A DNA stretch of 64,000 nucleotides from Carallia brachiata (taxonomy: Eukaryota > Streptophyta > Magnoliopsida > Malpighiales > Rhizophoraceae), in assembly GCA_021464245.1 (NCBI GenBank), contig JADCRB010000040.1, forward strand, positions 3,626,273 through 3,690,272, given 5' to 3'. Position numbers and translations under genes: made by a program. Numbering within the stretch: the first letter of the stretch is position 1; each line of letters starts with the position of its first letter. Positions 50,250-61,400 of the stretch are shown piece after piece. The notes under the pieces are model-generated. The model was not told the origin of the DNA and ran no database searches. It was given only the letters and a program-made list of their open reading frames with translations.

Positions 50250-50564
50250 TTTCTTTCTCTTCAAAAGGATTTGTCGTCAATTTGTTACCTACATCAAAAG
50301 GAGAAAGGTAAGAATCATTAAATATAGCACTCACACTGTACTCACTTGGAAGGTCCAACTTGTAGGCATTATCATTGATGCACTTGGCCACTTGAAATGG
50401 CCCATTGCCTCTTGGTTGCAACTTGGGACACCTTTGAGCAAGAAAACTCTCTTTTTGCATATGTACCCAAGCCTAACAACCAAGTTCGAATACAACCTTC
50501 TTTCGTCTTTTGTTGGCTTGATTAGTGTATTGTTTGGTTCTCTTCTCGATGCGTTGTCGTACAT
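50012..50564 (-). pseudogene. gypsy integrase C-terminus, entering the 3' LTR
   Basis: Reads RGNGPFQVAKCINDNAYKLD and YSVSAIFNDSYLSPFDVG, then TNPFEEKEMMATK across the polypurine tract/LTR boundary. Inside the LTR, in another frame, is GPVTRSRAKKLKEALNALA. This post-integrase tail is typical of plant chromovirus-type gypsy elements. Confidence 0.85.
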
Positions 50565-50771
50565 GCTTATGAAACTGCCTGACCATCTTAGCTTTCTTCT
50601 TTTATCTAAACTAGCTCACTCCTTAATTGGCAAAGGCAATAAATCTAATGATGTTAGTGGATTGAAGCCATACACAACCTCGAATGGAGAGAAATTGGTA
50701 GCTGAATGGATACTCCTGCTATATGCAAACTCTATGTGCGACAAACACTCTTCCCAATTATTCAAGTTCTT

Positions 50772-50963
50772 CTAGATGATAGAACGCAATAATGTGGTCA
50801 ACATTCTATTCACCACGTTGGTTTGTCCATCAATCTGAGGATGACAAGTAGTCGAGAACAAGAGTTTAGTTCCTAACTTTTCCCACTTTAATTTCCAGAA
50901 GTAACTCAAAAACTGTACATCTTGATCTGAAACAATGGACCTCGGCACACCGTTCAACCTCAC
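50772..50963 (-). pseudogene. gypsy integrase core fragment
   Basis: [17 protein letters not shown] carries the second catalytic Asp context and [18 protein letters not shown] the block that normally holds the catalytic Glu (GQTEVVNR). Here that codon is AAC (Asn, 50,819-50,817), so the DDE triad is broken independently of the stops. Confidence 0.88.
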
Positions 50964-51133
50964 TATTTCCTAAAAGAACAAATCAGCCACATTGGTTGCA
51001 TCATCACTCTTGTGACATGGTATAAAGTGCGTCATGTTTGAGAACCTATCGACAACCACAAAAACAAAATCCCTACCCTTCTCGACTTAAGCAATCCTAA
51101 AACAAAGTCCATAGAAATGTCTACAGAGGTTTA

Positions 51134-51355
51134 CTAGGTATGGGTAAAGGGGTATAAATACCATGGGTAAGACTTTAGACTTGGCTTGCTTACATGTGAC
51201 ACACTTATCACACACCTCTTAACGTCTCTTCTCATATGTGGCCAAAAGAAATGCTCAATAAACACATCTAATGTCTTCCTAACACCAAAGTGTCCCATTA
51301 AACCACCCTTATGAGCTTTTTTCACTAGTAAGTCCCTCAATGAACTCTTAGGCAC
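51134..51355 (-). pseudogene. gypsy integrase zinc-binding (HHCC) fragment
   Basis: LLVKKAHKGGLMGHFGVRKTLD followed by HFFWPHMRRDVKRCVISVSHV corresponds to the H2C2 domain; the first Cys is retained and the second has become Ser, and the first His region is intact. Confidence 0.85.
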
Positions 51356-51499
51356 ATATTATTTATTCTCTCTAAATAAGAATCCTTTATGCTCATAAAA
51401 CTTCCCAAATGCACCTTTCTCACAAGATTCGAACACATTAGAAAAGTGAGGATCATTAGTATATAAATCTTTAATGTACTCAAATTCCAACAACTTAGT

Positions 51500-51997
51500 A
51501 TTCAAAATAGAGATTGGGGCATACCTTTACAACAATGCATTGGCCACAACATTCTCCTTGCTTTGCTTGTACCTGAGCACGTACGGAAAGATATCTATAA
51601 ACTCCACCCATTTAGCATGTCGCTTGTTTAACTTATCTTGACCTTTAAGGTGCTACAAGGATTCATGATCGGTGTGAATCACGAATTCCTTTGGCCACAG
51701 GTAGTGTTGCTAAGTTTCCAAAACTCTTACCAATGTATACATCTCCTTGTTATATGTTGGGTAGTTAAGTGCTGTTCCAGTCAGCTTCTCATTGAAGAAT
51801 GCAATGGGGCACTACTCTTGTATCAAAACAGCCCCTATTCCTATACTTGAAGCATCACACTCAACCTCAAAAGTCTTAGAAAAATCATGTAAAGCAAATA
51901 AAGGTGTAGAAATTAGCTTTTCTTTAATCAACTTGAAAGCACTCTTTTGCTTGCTTCTCCACTTGAATCCAACACTTTTTTTTACTATGTTTGTCAA
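51500..51997 (-). pseudogene. gypsy RNase H fragments
   Basis: At 51,997-51,812: VGFKWRSKQKSAFKLIKEKL and FEVECDASSIGIGAVLIQE, the start of RNase H. The later blocks (KLNxx..NYPTYNKE..., [11 protein letters not shown]) are recognisable in other frames down to about 51,550. Confidence 0.8.
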
Positions 51998-52128
51998 TGG
52001 TATGACTATGATGCTAAAATTGTTGACAAACCTCTAGTAGAAGCAAGTCAAGCTATGAAAACTACGACCTCCGAAATGCTCTTAGGTGTAAGCCAATTAT
52101 GAATAGCCTTTACTTTCTCTTTATCCAC

Positions 52129-52812
52129 TTAAATGCCTTTGGAAGTGACCACATAACTTAAGAAAACAATTTGATTTGTGAAAAATATACATTTTTTAAG
52201 GTTAGCATACAATGTCTCTTTCCTCAACATTTCCAACACACATCTCAAATGCTCAACATGCTCATGTAAGTCCTTATTATAGATCAGAATATCATCAAAA
52301 TAAACAAACAAGAAATCTACCAATGAATGCATGCAACACATGATTCATCAACCTTATAAATTTACTAGGTAAATTAGTCAAACCAAATGGCATAACCAAC
52401 CACTCATACATCCCATATTTAGTTTTAAAGCAGTTTTCCACTCATCTCCCTCTTTCATTCTAATTTGATGATATCAACTTTTAAGATCAATTTTGGAAAA
52501 CACACAAGAACTATGTAATTCTTCTAACATGTCATTTAACCTAGGAATGGGATGACGATACTTTATAGTGATTTTGTTTACCGCTCGACAATCAACGCAC
52601 ATTCTCCACATTCCATCCTTCTTAAGCACAAGTAACATAGAGACTGCACACAGACTTATGCTCTCCCTTATGTTAACTTTCTTCATCAACTCTACAACTT
52701 GCTGTTGGAGCTCCTTGGTCTGCTTGGGGTTGCTCCTATAGGCTAGTCGGTTTTGGGGTTGAAGCCCTAGGAATGAAATTAATTTGATGTTCAATTCCCT
52801 AATTGGTGGCAA
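52129..52812 (-). pseudogene. gypsy reverse transcriptase fragments
   Basis: At 52,812-52,474: LPPIRELNIKL, YRSNPKQTKELQQQVVEL, ISLCAVSMLLVLKKDGMWRM, YRHPIPRLNDMLEELH, VFSKIDLKS. At 52,341-52,129: [22 protein letters not shown] and NLKKCIFFTNQIVFL. The YFDD active site is intact; frames between the pieces are broken. Confidence 0.9.
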
Positions 52813-53411
52813 GCCATAAGGTACCTCCTCAGGAAATACATCTTCAAACTCCTATAAAAGAATATGAACCACACTGAGCAAAGATAAATCAAGTTTGTTA
52901 GTATTAAGAAGGGCCTCCTTATAGAAAAAAAGGACCATGGGAGTCTCGACCAAGTTGGCAGCCTTGACATCTCTTTCTTTTGCTATCACACTCAACAACT
53001 TTATCTCTTGTATACCATTTTTATCACTTGTCTCACCTTTTGTAGTTCCCTCACTCTTTTTCTTTCCACAACTCTCAGATTGCTCCCTTTTTACTTTGCT
53101 CTCACTCTCACTTTTTACCTCGTTCTTTTGATTATTGTTGTCACTCTCTCTTTTCACTCTCAAAAAGCTTTATATAGTTGCCTTGGACTTAAAAGTACAT
53201 GAGTAATCAGTTTTTCATCCATTGTGAATATGTACTGGTACTGGAAGCCATCTTGGGTCACCCTCCTATCATATTGCTATAGGCAACCACGTAGCAAATG
53301 TCCAACATGCATTGGCACCACATCATACAACATCTTATCCTTGTAACACCCAATAGAGAAAGAAATTAATACTTACTTGTTCACCTTTACCTCACTACTA
53401 TCATTGAGCCA

Positions 53412-53800
53412 TTAAAGCTTGTACGACCTTGGGTGCTTGGTTGTAGGCAAACTCAAGTTCTCTGCCAACAAAGTGCTAGCCATATTAGTATAACTACCAC
53501 TATCAATAATCACACTACATACCTTATTTTGGATGTGGCATCTCGTGTGAAAGATATTGTCCTGCTGCACTTCATCATCTTCCTTCACTTGAGCATTCAA
53601 AGCTCTTCAAGCTATTAGCATTTTACCATCAACTTCGTACTCCACTCCATTATCAGCGTCGTCCAAGGGCGGCATGGAATCATCATCTAAATCAGCCTCG
53701 AATTCGAATTGACCATCCTCCCTCACGACCATAACACACTTGTTAGGGCATTGTGAGGCAATGTGCCCTTTTCCCAAGCATTAGAAACACCTGATGTTGT
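53412..53800 (-). pseudogene. gypsy protease and Gag zinc knuckle
   Basis: Near 53,790-53,750 a CCHC knuckle (CF-CLGKGHIASQC) has a TAA stop at its third residue. It is followed by an acidic linker and then protease at 53,600-53,412 with CSVIIDSGSYTNMAS, where DSG is preserved. Confidence 0.8.
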
Positions 53801-53899
53801 GGTTCCACTCTTGAGAAGTCTCTGCCCTGCATTTCTCTTTGCTACTTCCCACCTCCTTAGGCTTTGTAGATTCAGCCTTAGACTTGGAAAAGGTCTTAT

Positions 53900-54870
53900 C
53901 ATCATTCTTGCTCTAATTGGGTTTCCATGTGGAAGAGGAACCCAAATTCTGCCCTACAAGAGTAGTAGTGCTCTTCTTCTTGAGTTGCCTGTCTACCTTT
54001 ATGGTCATGTGCACCATGTCTTCAATCTTCACATGATGTTGCAACTTTGCTATATTGGCAATGTCTCAGTTTACCCTTGTAAGAATCTAGCCATTGTAGT
54101 TTATCTATTTTCCTCCATATTGGCACGAATCATAGTTATCTCCATCTCCTTATGGTATTCCTTCACGCTCTTAGAGCCTTGGGTAAGGCCTTGAAGCCTT
54201 CGATAGAGGTCACGATAGTAATGTGAGGGAACAAACTGTTTCCTCAGTGTTTCCTCATCACAGCCTTTATTTCTTCCCAAGTGTCAATGGGACGCTCTCG
54301 ATTCCTTTGACGATTGGGCACCAACTAATCCCACCAAACTATGACATATCGGTGAACTCCATGGTTGCTAACTTTACCTTCTTCTCCTTAGAGTAATCAT
54401 GGCAGTTAAACACAAGCTCTGCCTTCTTTTCCCACTCCAAGTAAGTACTGGGATTGTTTTTGCCTTGAAATCTTCATTTTGATGCTTCCAAGGTTGGAAT
54501 CTTGTCTGTTCTCCTATCTCCCAATGTTCCTATCTCATCTACCTCTACAGCCAACTTCACGTCTACCTCTTCCTTCTCTGTCACGTGCCATTCTACCCAT
54601 ATTATAGTTAGAGGCTTAATGATCTTCAACAAATTCATCTTCAAAGTGAGCTTCATAATCTTCTCCACCATTTTCACGTGCATTGGGAACTCTTTGGTGC
54701 TACCCCCATTATAAAGTGGCTATGGTAGTATCTTGTTTTTCCAATCTATCTCGAATACCATCAAAAGAGATTAATATACGCTCAAATTGATGTTGCATTG
54801 CTTTGATCATGAATGATTTATTCGTCCTTCATTCCTTTGAAGTACTTTTGTCACGGTCTAAAGACATATT
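53900..54870 (-). pseudogene. gypsy Gag region (degraded)
   Basis: The Gag start corresponds to ATGTC...GACCGTGAC near 54,868, which matches the gag start region of the LARD-like element at 27.4 kb. The capsid region (YLEWEKKAELVF..., FVPSHYYRDLYRR-type blocks around 54,450 and 54,210) is visible in scattered frames. No intact Gag remains. Confidence 0.65.
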
Positions 54871-55813
54871 CAAACCTACAAAATTGTGTTAGAAATGACC
54901 TCACAAACACTCCCTCACGTGTTTGTACTCCACTCCTTACGTATGACACTCAATTTCTTGTGTTTGCACACAAATCAATTTGGCTTTTCTCTTCAATGCA
55001 ACTAACACTCTTACCTTTTTCCACTCAATTGCTCCTCATTGTAAGTTCTTTGGAGCCAATAATCAATAAAAATTAGTTTACCAACTCCTTGTAGCAACTA
55101 GAACTAAAGAATCAAGGAAATAACTAGGGAAAAGGGGTTGGTACAAGCTGTCCACATGCATCCTCAAGGAAGTTTAAGGTAAATTACAACCTAGAAAACA
55201 ATAAAGATAGGTATCTGCTAACCACAAACTCAAAAATCAAATCTGCAACTTGTTTTGAAGTCCAACAACTCAAAGACAATGAACAATTTCCAAAGAAGAC
55301 ACAACTCTCTTTTCTTTTTAAGCTGCCAACAACACAAGTAACTCGGCCCAATAAATTTTTTTTTTTGGATTTTTTTATTTTTTTTTGTTTTTTGTTAACT
55401 TGATGGAAAGGAACAAAGGCTAACTCAAATAATTGCTAGGAGACAAAAAAAAGGGTTTAGAATGGGCAGACTAAGGTCTTTTCTCTTTTTCCCAATCAGA
55501 ACAGTCTAATTGAGCTTGACTTCGGTCAAAACACAAAAGTTGTAGCCCTATGTGTTAAATTTTAAACGCAACTTGAATCACTGAATTTAAAGTTATATAG
55601 AAGAAGTTATGATGAAAATACTAAGCAAACATCAAATTTAGCAGACAAAACACATGAAAACACAGGGACTTAGGTTTTATTTTTATTTTTATCGTTTGAC
55701 ACTAAACAATGAAATAACGAAGACAAAGATGAATAGATGCAAAACTAGGGTTAGGAACACAACGAAAATATAAAAAATAAACTTTGGATACGCAAATGTG
55801 ACCTAGAACCTAA

Positions 55814-55825
55814 GCTCTAATACCA
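55814..55825 (-). promoter_or_regulatory. tRNA-Met-type primer binding site of gypsy element
   Basis: Minus-strand TGGTATTAGAGC, two bases after the 5' LTR; same variant as in the LARD-like element at 25.7 kb. Confidence 0.85.
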
Positions 55826-55827
55826 AC

Positions 55828-56681
55828 TGATGCGAACCCCGCAATAGCACCGAAAGATCCAATGCCTATAAAGAGATGCAAACCCCGCAGATGGCACCAA
55901 AGGACCCACGAACTAGATTGGAGCTACATCCCAAGAAAAGCCAAGTCAGATTAGAAAGAACCTTGACCCAACATCTATAAAGAGACGTGAACCTAAGGTA
56001 TAAGAAGATTAGGTAGACGCCACACCCTATAAAGGAATAAGGAGGGTAATAAGTCTAGGTTGAACGCCATAAGGAGATATCTTTGATATGTTCAATACAA
56101 GAATTTTGAAACTCCAAAGAACGTTTATTCTAACTTTTAATCAACCAATCTGAAAATAAGAGAGTCATACATGCCTATTTGTAGGCAAAACCAAGTAGCT
56201 AGGGTTTTCAAAATAAAAGACTAGTAAGAGTAGAAAATCAAGTTCCTACACTCATAAGGAAAACCTATTTTAGTTAGAAACTTGAAAATTAAGACTAATT
56301 CCTACTTGCAAACAGATTGAGTTTAAATAAAACACTGTTTGGCCCAAAACAACAATTAAAACTCTAAATTGATAAATACAAATTAGTCCACTCATGGTCT
56401 TGCATGCACTAGGCCCAATCTTGTCTTCTTGCACTCAAACCATGCTGACATACACTTGAGGCACCACCAAGCATTCTCAACCTCCAAATGCATTGTTTGA
56501 CATCTAGATAACTGCACTAACTCCAAGACAACCTTCACGCATGTTGCTTGTGCCTCAAGCTTCCTCCACCAAAGCATTTAGAGCCACCTTGATCTTCTTT
56601 GCTCTACTCCTCGTGACTGGCCCATCTAGAATATACAAAGGATCTCTTGGATTGGTCTTGATGCTATATTAGTTACCATCA
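55828..56681 (-). repeat. 5' LTR of nested gypsy element
   Basis: On the minus strand it starts TGATGGTAACT and ends GGGGTTCGCATCA, followed by AG and the primer site. Its first 200 bp resemble Pol C-terminal coding sequence because that coding sequence lies inside the LTR. Confidence 0.9.
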
Positions 56682-56860
56682 ATTGAATAGCTCAGACTTT
56701 ATGAGTAAACTTATTAATACCTAATGAATTAATTTCTTACTGGTTATGTCATCACCTAGGAGTCTCATTTGGTTGACAACTTTTATTAATCTGTCACCAA
56801 ACTCCTTACTTCACTCAAAGTCATTCATTTTCATGATACACTAAAGGCTCTAACATGCAA
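56682..56860 (-). pseudogene. copia Gag 5' part on the far side of the gypsy insertion
   Basis: Minus strand reads MKMNDFE, a stop, then SKEFGDRLIKVVNQMRLLGDD and TSKKLIH, the UBN2-type Gag block of plant copia elements. It runs directly into the ATTGA duplication in the frame that continues into the Gag part left of 49,376. The 5' end, primer site and 5' LTR of this copia element were not found. Confidence 0.75.
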
Positions 56861-56869
56861 AAATTAGGC

Positions 56870-59260
56870 ACAAGTTAACCAAAAAAAGGGAAAATGGTTA
56901 TCTAAAACATCCCAATAGGACCTCATGAATGAAAGGTAGTCCTAGCAACATATCTGGCGAACATAGTCACATATTCTCACGTTGAGAACAAATCTAACCT
57001 AATGGTTATGCAGTTATGACATTAAAAAAATAAGAAAAGTGTAACAGAGAAATCAGAATTATATAGAGAATGAGACAAGTTCAAGCATACAAGATATAAA
57101 TAATTTCTTCAAACCTCAACTAATTTCCTTTGAAGGAAAACAAATTGCGTCAATCAAGACTATCTGAGCTATGAAATATTACTTTTGGTGTACTAAGTAA
57201 TGCCAAAATTCTAAAACCTTTTTAGATTAGGATTGCAGTCTCTTAAAAAGATTTAAGTAAAGCTATAATATAGCTTTCTATGTTATATTTTGATTTTTCT
57301 AAGATGGTCACAAATGCTCAAACTGTTCAAGTTGAAAAGCAAGTCAAACTACATTTATGTTAATGAGAATAAAAAAAATAGACTGATGATGTATTGATAC
57401 TATCAGTTGAGTAAGGACCTGTATACTCTTACTTTCTAGCTAATGTCCCATTTCAGTCCCATTAAAATTCAAGTCTCTCAAAATGTCTCATCTGACATCA
57501 CGGCCATGGACCAGACGTGGTGGTGCTTTCATTCTATCATTACTTGAATCAATTGGTTGTGGTGTCACTTTGGGTGATGATGCAATAGAGGACTGTCCTC
57601 TTGGTGGAGCAAAAGATGACATCCTAGCTAAGAACCTAGAAATGGTAGCACATCTTCCTTCATTGTCTGAACTTGAAATTGAATAGCTCCTAAAAGACTG
57701 CTAAGGACTCCCGCTATGGCATATAAGACATGCTAGATTCATATCTGGTCCATCGAATGGTTTCAGAAAGGGCTCTACACAAAATCTTATACATCAAAAA
57801 CAAAAAACACCAATGTTTAATGATTAGAATGGGTTGTGCTACAACAAGGCAAACATTAACGAGCTTTAGACTGAAGGAGAATATCCAAAATATATTACGC
57901 AAGAACCCGGTGGGCCTCCTAATGGACCAAAAAAAAAAAAAAACCCAATTTGCAAGCATAAGCTTATAAACAGTTTCTTCTCATACCCATTCCCTTCCCA
58001 CAATTCTATCCTAAGGAGGGGGTATGTGTGGGGTGCCAAGTATGACAAACTGGAGGTATTTAATGCAATATATATAACATAAACTAGTGAACTTTAGATG
58101 AAGGCAACATTTTAAAAAGCATCATCAATCAGCATTACGTCAAGGACTCACCCATAAAGCATAAGGTATAGAGAAAGTATAATCCTTCCAAGATGCATGA
58201 TATTCAAACTACAAGTATGCCATTGGAGAAATTCAGCCAATAGACTAAGTCTAGGTTAGCAGGACACTGTCTCATATATCTAGAATTTTTACCTAGGGTA
58301 TCTAGACAATCTTACATTGCTAACTCTCAGCTGAACATTAGTTCAACATCCTTTATAGAATCATTGGCAAAAGGTATTTGAATTTTTAATTATCAACATT
58401 GGTTAGTCATTGAACAGCTCAACATTTAAGAATTAATAATCCAAAAAACCAAAAAAAATAATTTATAATCCTAAACTAAAATTTTCAAATTTTGGAACGC
58501 TTAAAATGAGATAAATTAGATTTATATAGTGAAATAAGAGGCCTTAAATAACTTCAACCCTTTGAATCAACATGAGAGCATCACTTGATGCTAACCAAAA
58601 GCATTTGACAAATCTCTGGACATGGATGCACCAAGTAGCAAGGACATGAAGATTGTCAACAATATTAACATCACCATCTTTCTTAAAACATTTAAGCATC
58701 CAACATGCACAGATGTGATTGACGAAATCAATGGCATCTTCTAAGAAGTAACAAACCAAACAATGTTCAAACCTTTAGTTGAAATAGAACACAAAAGACT
58801 ATATCAAGAATGGTCCATTGCTCTAGCTCACATATGACTTCATCCTTTATATGTTTTTTTTTTCATTTGAAAAAAAAAATTAGCTAACAAAGAAAGCAAC
58901 ATTAGCAAACAGAGAAACTGATAAAGAAAACCCTATTCGAGAGAGATAACAAAGAAGTAAGCAAATATGAAGAAACAAAAACTAGAAACATACAATTGTT
59001 GAGTCTTAGTCTCCAAATTAGTGCTCGCCATGGTTGAAAAGCTGTTGGTTTTCACAAAATTTTATTGGGTTACAATCTATAAAATTTTACTTTTAAGTTT
59101 TTCAGCACCAGCACAGTAAAGTATAAAACCTTTAAATTTTTGAAAGATAAATGGCCACTTCAAGTTCTTGCACATCACTTAACTACTCAAAACATAATTG
59201 GGAGAAAAATCACAAACTTGGGCATAAAATCTAAAAAAGAACCAATAGGTATGAGATAGA
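56870..59260. other. intergenic / degraded repeat, no supported gene
   Basis: A 67-codon plus-strand frame at 57,483-57,686 and a 71-codon minus-strand frame at 58,544-58,759 look slightly coding-like but match no family I know. Confidence 0.4.
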
Positions 59261-59264
59261 CTTG

Positions 59265-59363
59265 CCTACTTGTGTGATGACGATTATAACATTGACTATG
59301 TCCTTCTGGTGTAGTCAGTTCCATCATATCAGTAAGCCCTGCAGCCAAGAGAAGAGAATTTTC
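59265..59363 (-). pseudogene. possible CHMP1-like fragment, downstream exon
   Basis: After a TTTTACAG acceptor-like site the minus strand reads ENSLLLAAGLTDMMELTTPEG. This resembles the EFMEN...AG...TTPEG region of ESCRT-III CHMP1, with an insertion. Alone it would be weak; the stronger CHMP1 match upstream on the same strand supports it. Confidence 0.4.
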
Positions 59364-60511
59364 CTGTAAAATTGAAATCAAAAAGGGATTCAAAGAACTT
59401 GATTTGGGTTTTTGAGGTATAATTTGACATTCAATAAGGAACCCGCAAACGTAAAACACAAAAACTATAACGGGACTTAAATCTAAAATTCAGGGGATTC
59501 AAATGCTATTTTTACTATACTTTATCCACTACGAAACAGAAAATAAATTAGATCAAAAAGTGCAATTTCTAGAACAATCAACGTAATTCAGAAGAAAAAA
59601 AGAAATCTTGATGCAACATACTATAAAGTAGGGAAAGCTTTTTAGGGGCTTTCAATTCCTATAGTTATAAAGAAATTAAGCATTGAAATTCAAATTCTTT
59701 TGCTTCTCCCCATAAGCATAACAACTAGAAAACTCTGATACTACCACAACCTTCAACCATGACTTCAAACATCATAAGAATAATCTAAAATGAATCCAAC
59801 ACAAAAAATATCCAACACAATTCAACCTTTAATTGACCAATGTGAGCACCAAAAATAACCCAAAACTTACCAAAACAATCAAAAACACTTCAAGAATCCA
59901 ACTATCTATGATCCCAACACTACAACACTACAACAACAATTTTTAAAACCAAGAAAAGTAGGAAAACTAAATTATACCATTCGGAGAAAGCAAGTGAAGT
60001 GAAGCTTGAACTGTTAAAATTAGACAACAAAGCTAGAAGCTTGTAAAAGAAGTGACAAAACTCTCAAGTTAAAAGATTGTACTTACTGCCAACAACCACT
60101 CATCACACTAAGAATCACATATTAACTTATAGAAACTTATTATATCAATCAATTAAAAAAAGTAAAACTACATTGTAAAAAGCAATCAAGTGAAAAAAAA
60201 AAAATTCTCATCCCAAAACATGAGCCACCTGTTAGCAATTCCATTCAATTATTACAAAATTTAAACCTGCCTTAAAAAAATAAAGGAAAAACAAAATGAA
60301 ATCATAAATCTTAGCTCAAAGTAAAGAAAATATATAAAAATAATAATAAAAGAATTCCAAAAGCAACAAAGCCCATCTCAACAAAACCCAGCAAAAATAA
60401 AAAATATATATTAGCAATAAATTCCGACAACCCAACCCAAGCAAAAATTAAGAGATAAATCTTTAAAAATAAAAAAAATTGAAAAGAAGAAACGAAAAGA
60501 GAATAGCCTAC

Positions 60512-60641
60512 TAGTGTTTGGACAAGACTCAAGGGATTTGATGATTGAAGCCATTGATTTATTAACGATAGTTATTTTAGCGTAGGTATCGATCTTGGCA
60601 AAGATAGTGTCGAGCCTAGATATGAGGTAGAGGTAATTCAT
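60512..60641 (-). pseudogene. CHMP1-like ESCRT-III gene fragment
   Basis: Minus-strand MNYLYLISRLDTIFAKIDTY, then AKI..VNKSMASIIKSLESC aligns with the central helix region of plant CHMP1 (MNYLRL-SRLDAV-A-LDT-AKM---KSMA-IVKSLES). CHMP1 acts in sorting at multivesicular endosomes. An acceptor-like ATAGCAG precedes it and a donor-like GTAGGC follows. The N-terminal helices and most of the C-terminus are missing, so it is a gene fragment or pseudogene. Confidence 0.65.
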
Positions 60642-61199
60642 CTGCTATGTTCAAAAGGCGGGAAACTTCGATTGATCCTAGCATTAACTCTTCTCTTTGC
60701 CCCTGTGTTCGTCACTGTGTCATCAATTTCTCTCACATCCTAATGGTCCACTGAATAATTTCCATTCTTTCTTCTTCTTTTTTTTTTTCCCTTGAAGTTG
60801 CTATAGTAGCGATAGGGAAGGAAGAATTATGTGGACAAGATCTAGGGTTTGAACCCAAAATTTGCAGTTGGTAACTACTGCTCCCAACTACTTAGACTAT
60901 GTCCAATCCAATTTTCCATTCTTTCTCTTTCCTTCCTTCCTTTGCTTTTACTTTTATGGCTTCTCAAGGACTTTCACTCTTCTTTTTTTTTCCCCTCAAC
61001 CCAATTGGTTTTTGTTTGAAATTTTGAATTTCAATTTTCACTAGTGAAACCCTAACTTGAAAGGTCTAATTTAAATTTTTATTTGTTAATAATTTTAATT
61101 AAATGGGTCCCACATCACAGTGATTATTTGGATGTAGTATGGATCATACATTTGGGTCTTATTAATGCCCTTTTATCTTTAAAAAAATTGAAAAAATGC

Positions 61200-61400
61200 T
61201 ACATCAGCAGTATTTGCTAACGTTTATGCTACTTGTAAAAAGAAATGACACATGTCAGTTGACTAGATACCACGTGGCAGATGTAACGACTAACTAATGA
61301 CGATGGATATAAATAGTGGACAGAAAAAAATTGAAAGGTTGAATTTAACAAAAAAAACAAAGTAGGTAAAATCGCAGACTCTTACATATGGAGGGTAAAA
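61200..61400. repeat. solo arm related to the inverted-repeat element at 12-13 kb
   Basis: CACGTGGC, then TTGAATTTAACAAAAA...AAAGTAGGTAAAA (61,339-61,372) matches the right arm of the inner element (GGAATTTAACAAAAAGAAAC...GTTGGTAAAAA at 13,200-13,236). No inverted partner was found nearby. Confidence 0.5.

Larger units (their letters stand above)
49376..56681 (-). mobile_element. complete nested Ty3/gypsy LTR retrotransposon (pseudogenised)
   Basis: LTRs at 49,376-50,249 and 55,828-56,681, both TG...CA, are flanked by a perfect 5-bp TSD ATTGA (49,371-49,375 and 56,682-56,686). A primer site TGGTATTAGAGC lies two bases inside the 5' LTR and a GAAGAGAAAGAAA polypurine tract directly precedes the 3' LTR. 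The interior order is gag, knuckle, protease, RT, RNase H, integrase. All frames carry stops. It inserted into the gag of a copia element. Confidence 0.93.

Noticed and set aside
56480..56690. Pol-tail-like coding sequence beyond the gypsy 5' LTR, first read as a tandem second gypsy element
   Set aside because: The LTR itself contains this Pol tail; once LTR limits were set by the ATTGA duplication and the polypurine tract, a single element explains everything.
57483..57686. 67-codon plus-strand frame (GDDAIEDCPLGGAKDD...) that looks mildly coding-like
   Set aside because: I recognise no family and see no convincing neighbouring exons; it may be an exon remnant but cannot be supported.
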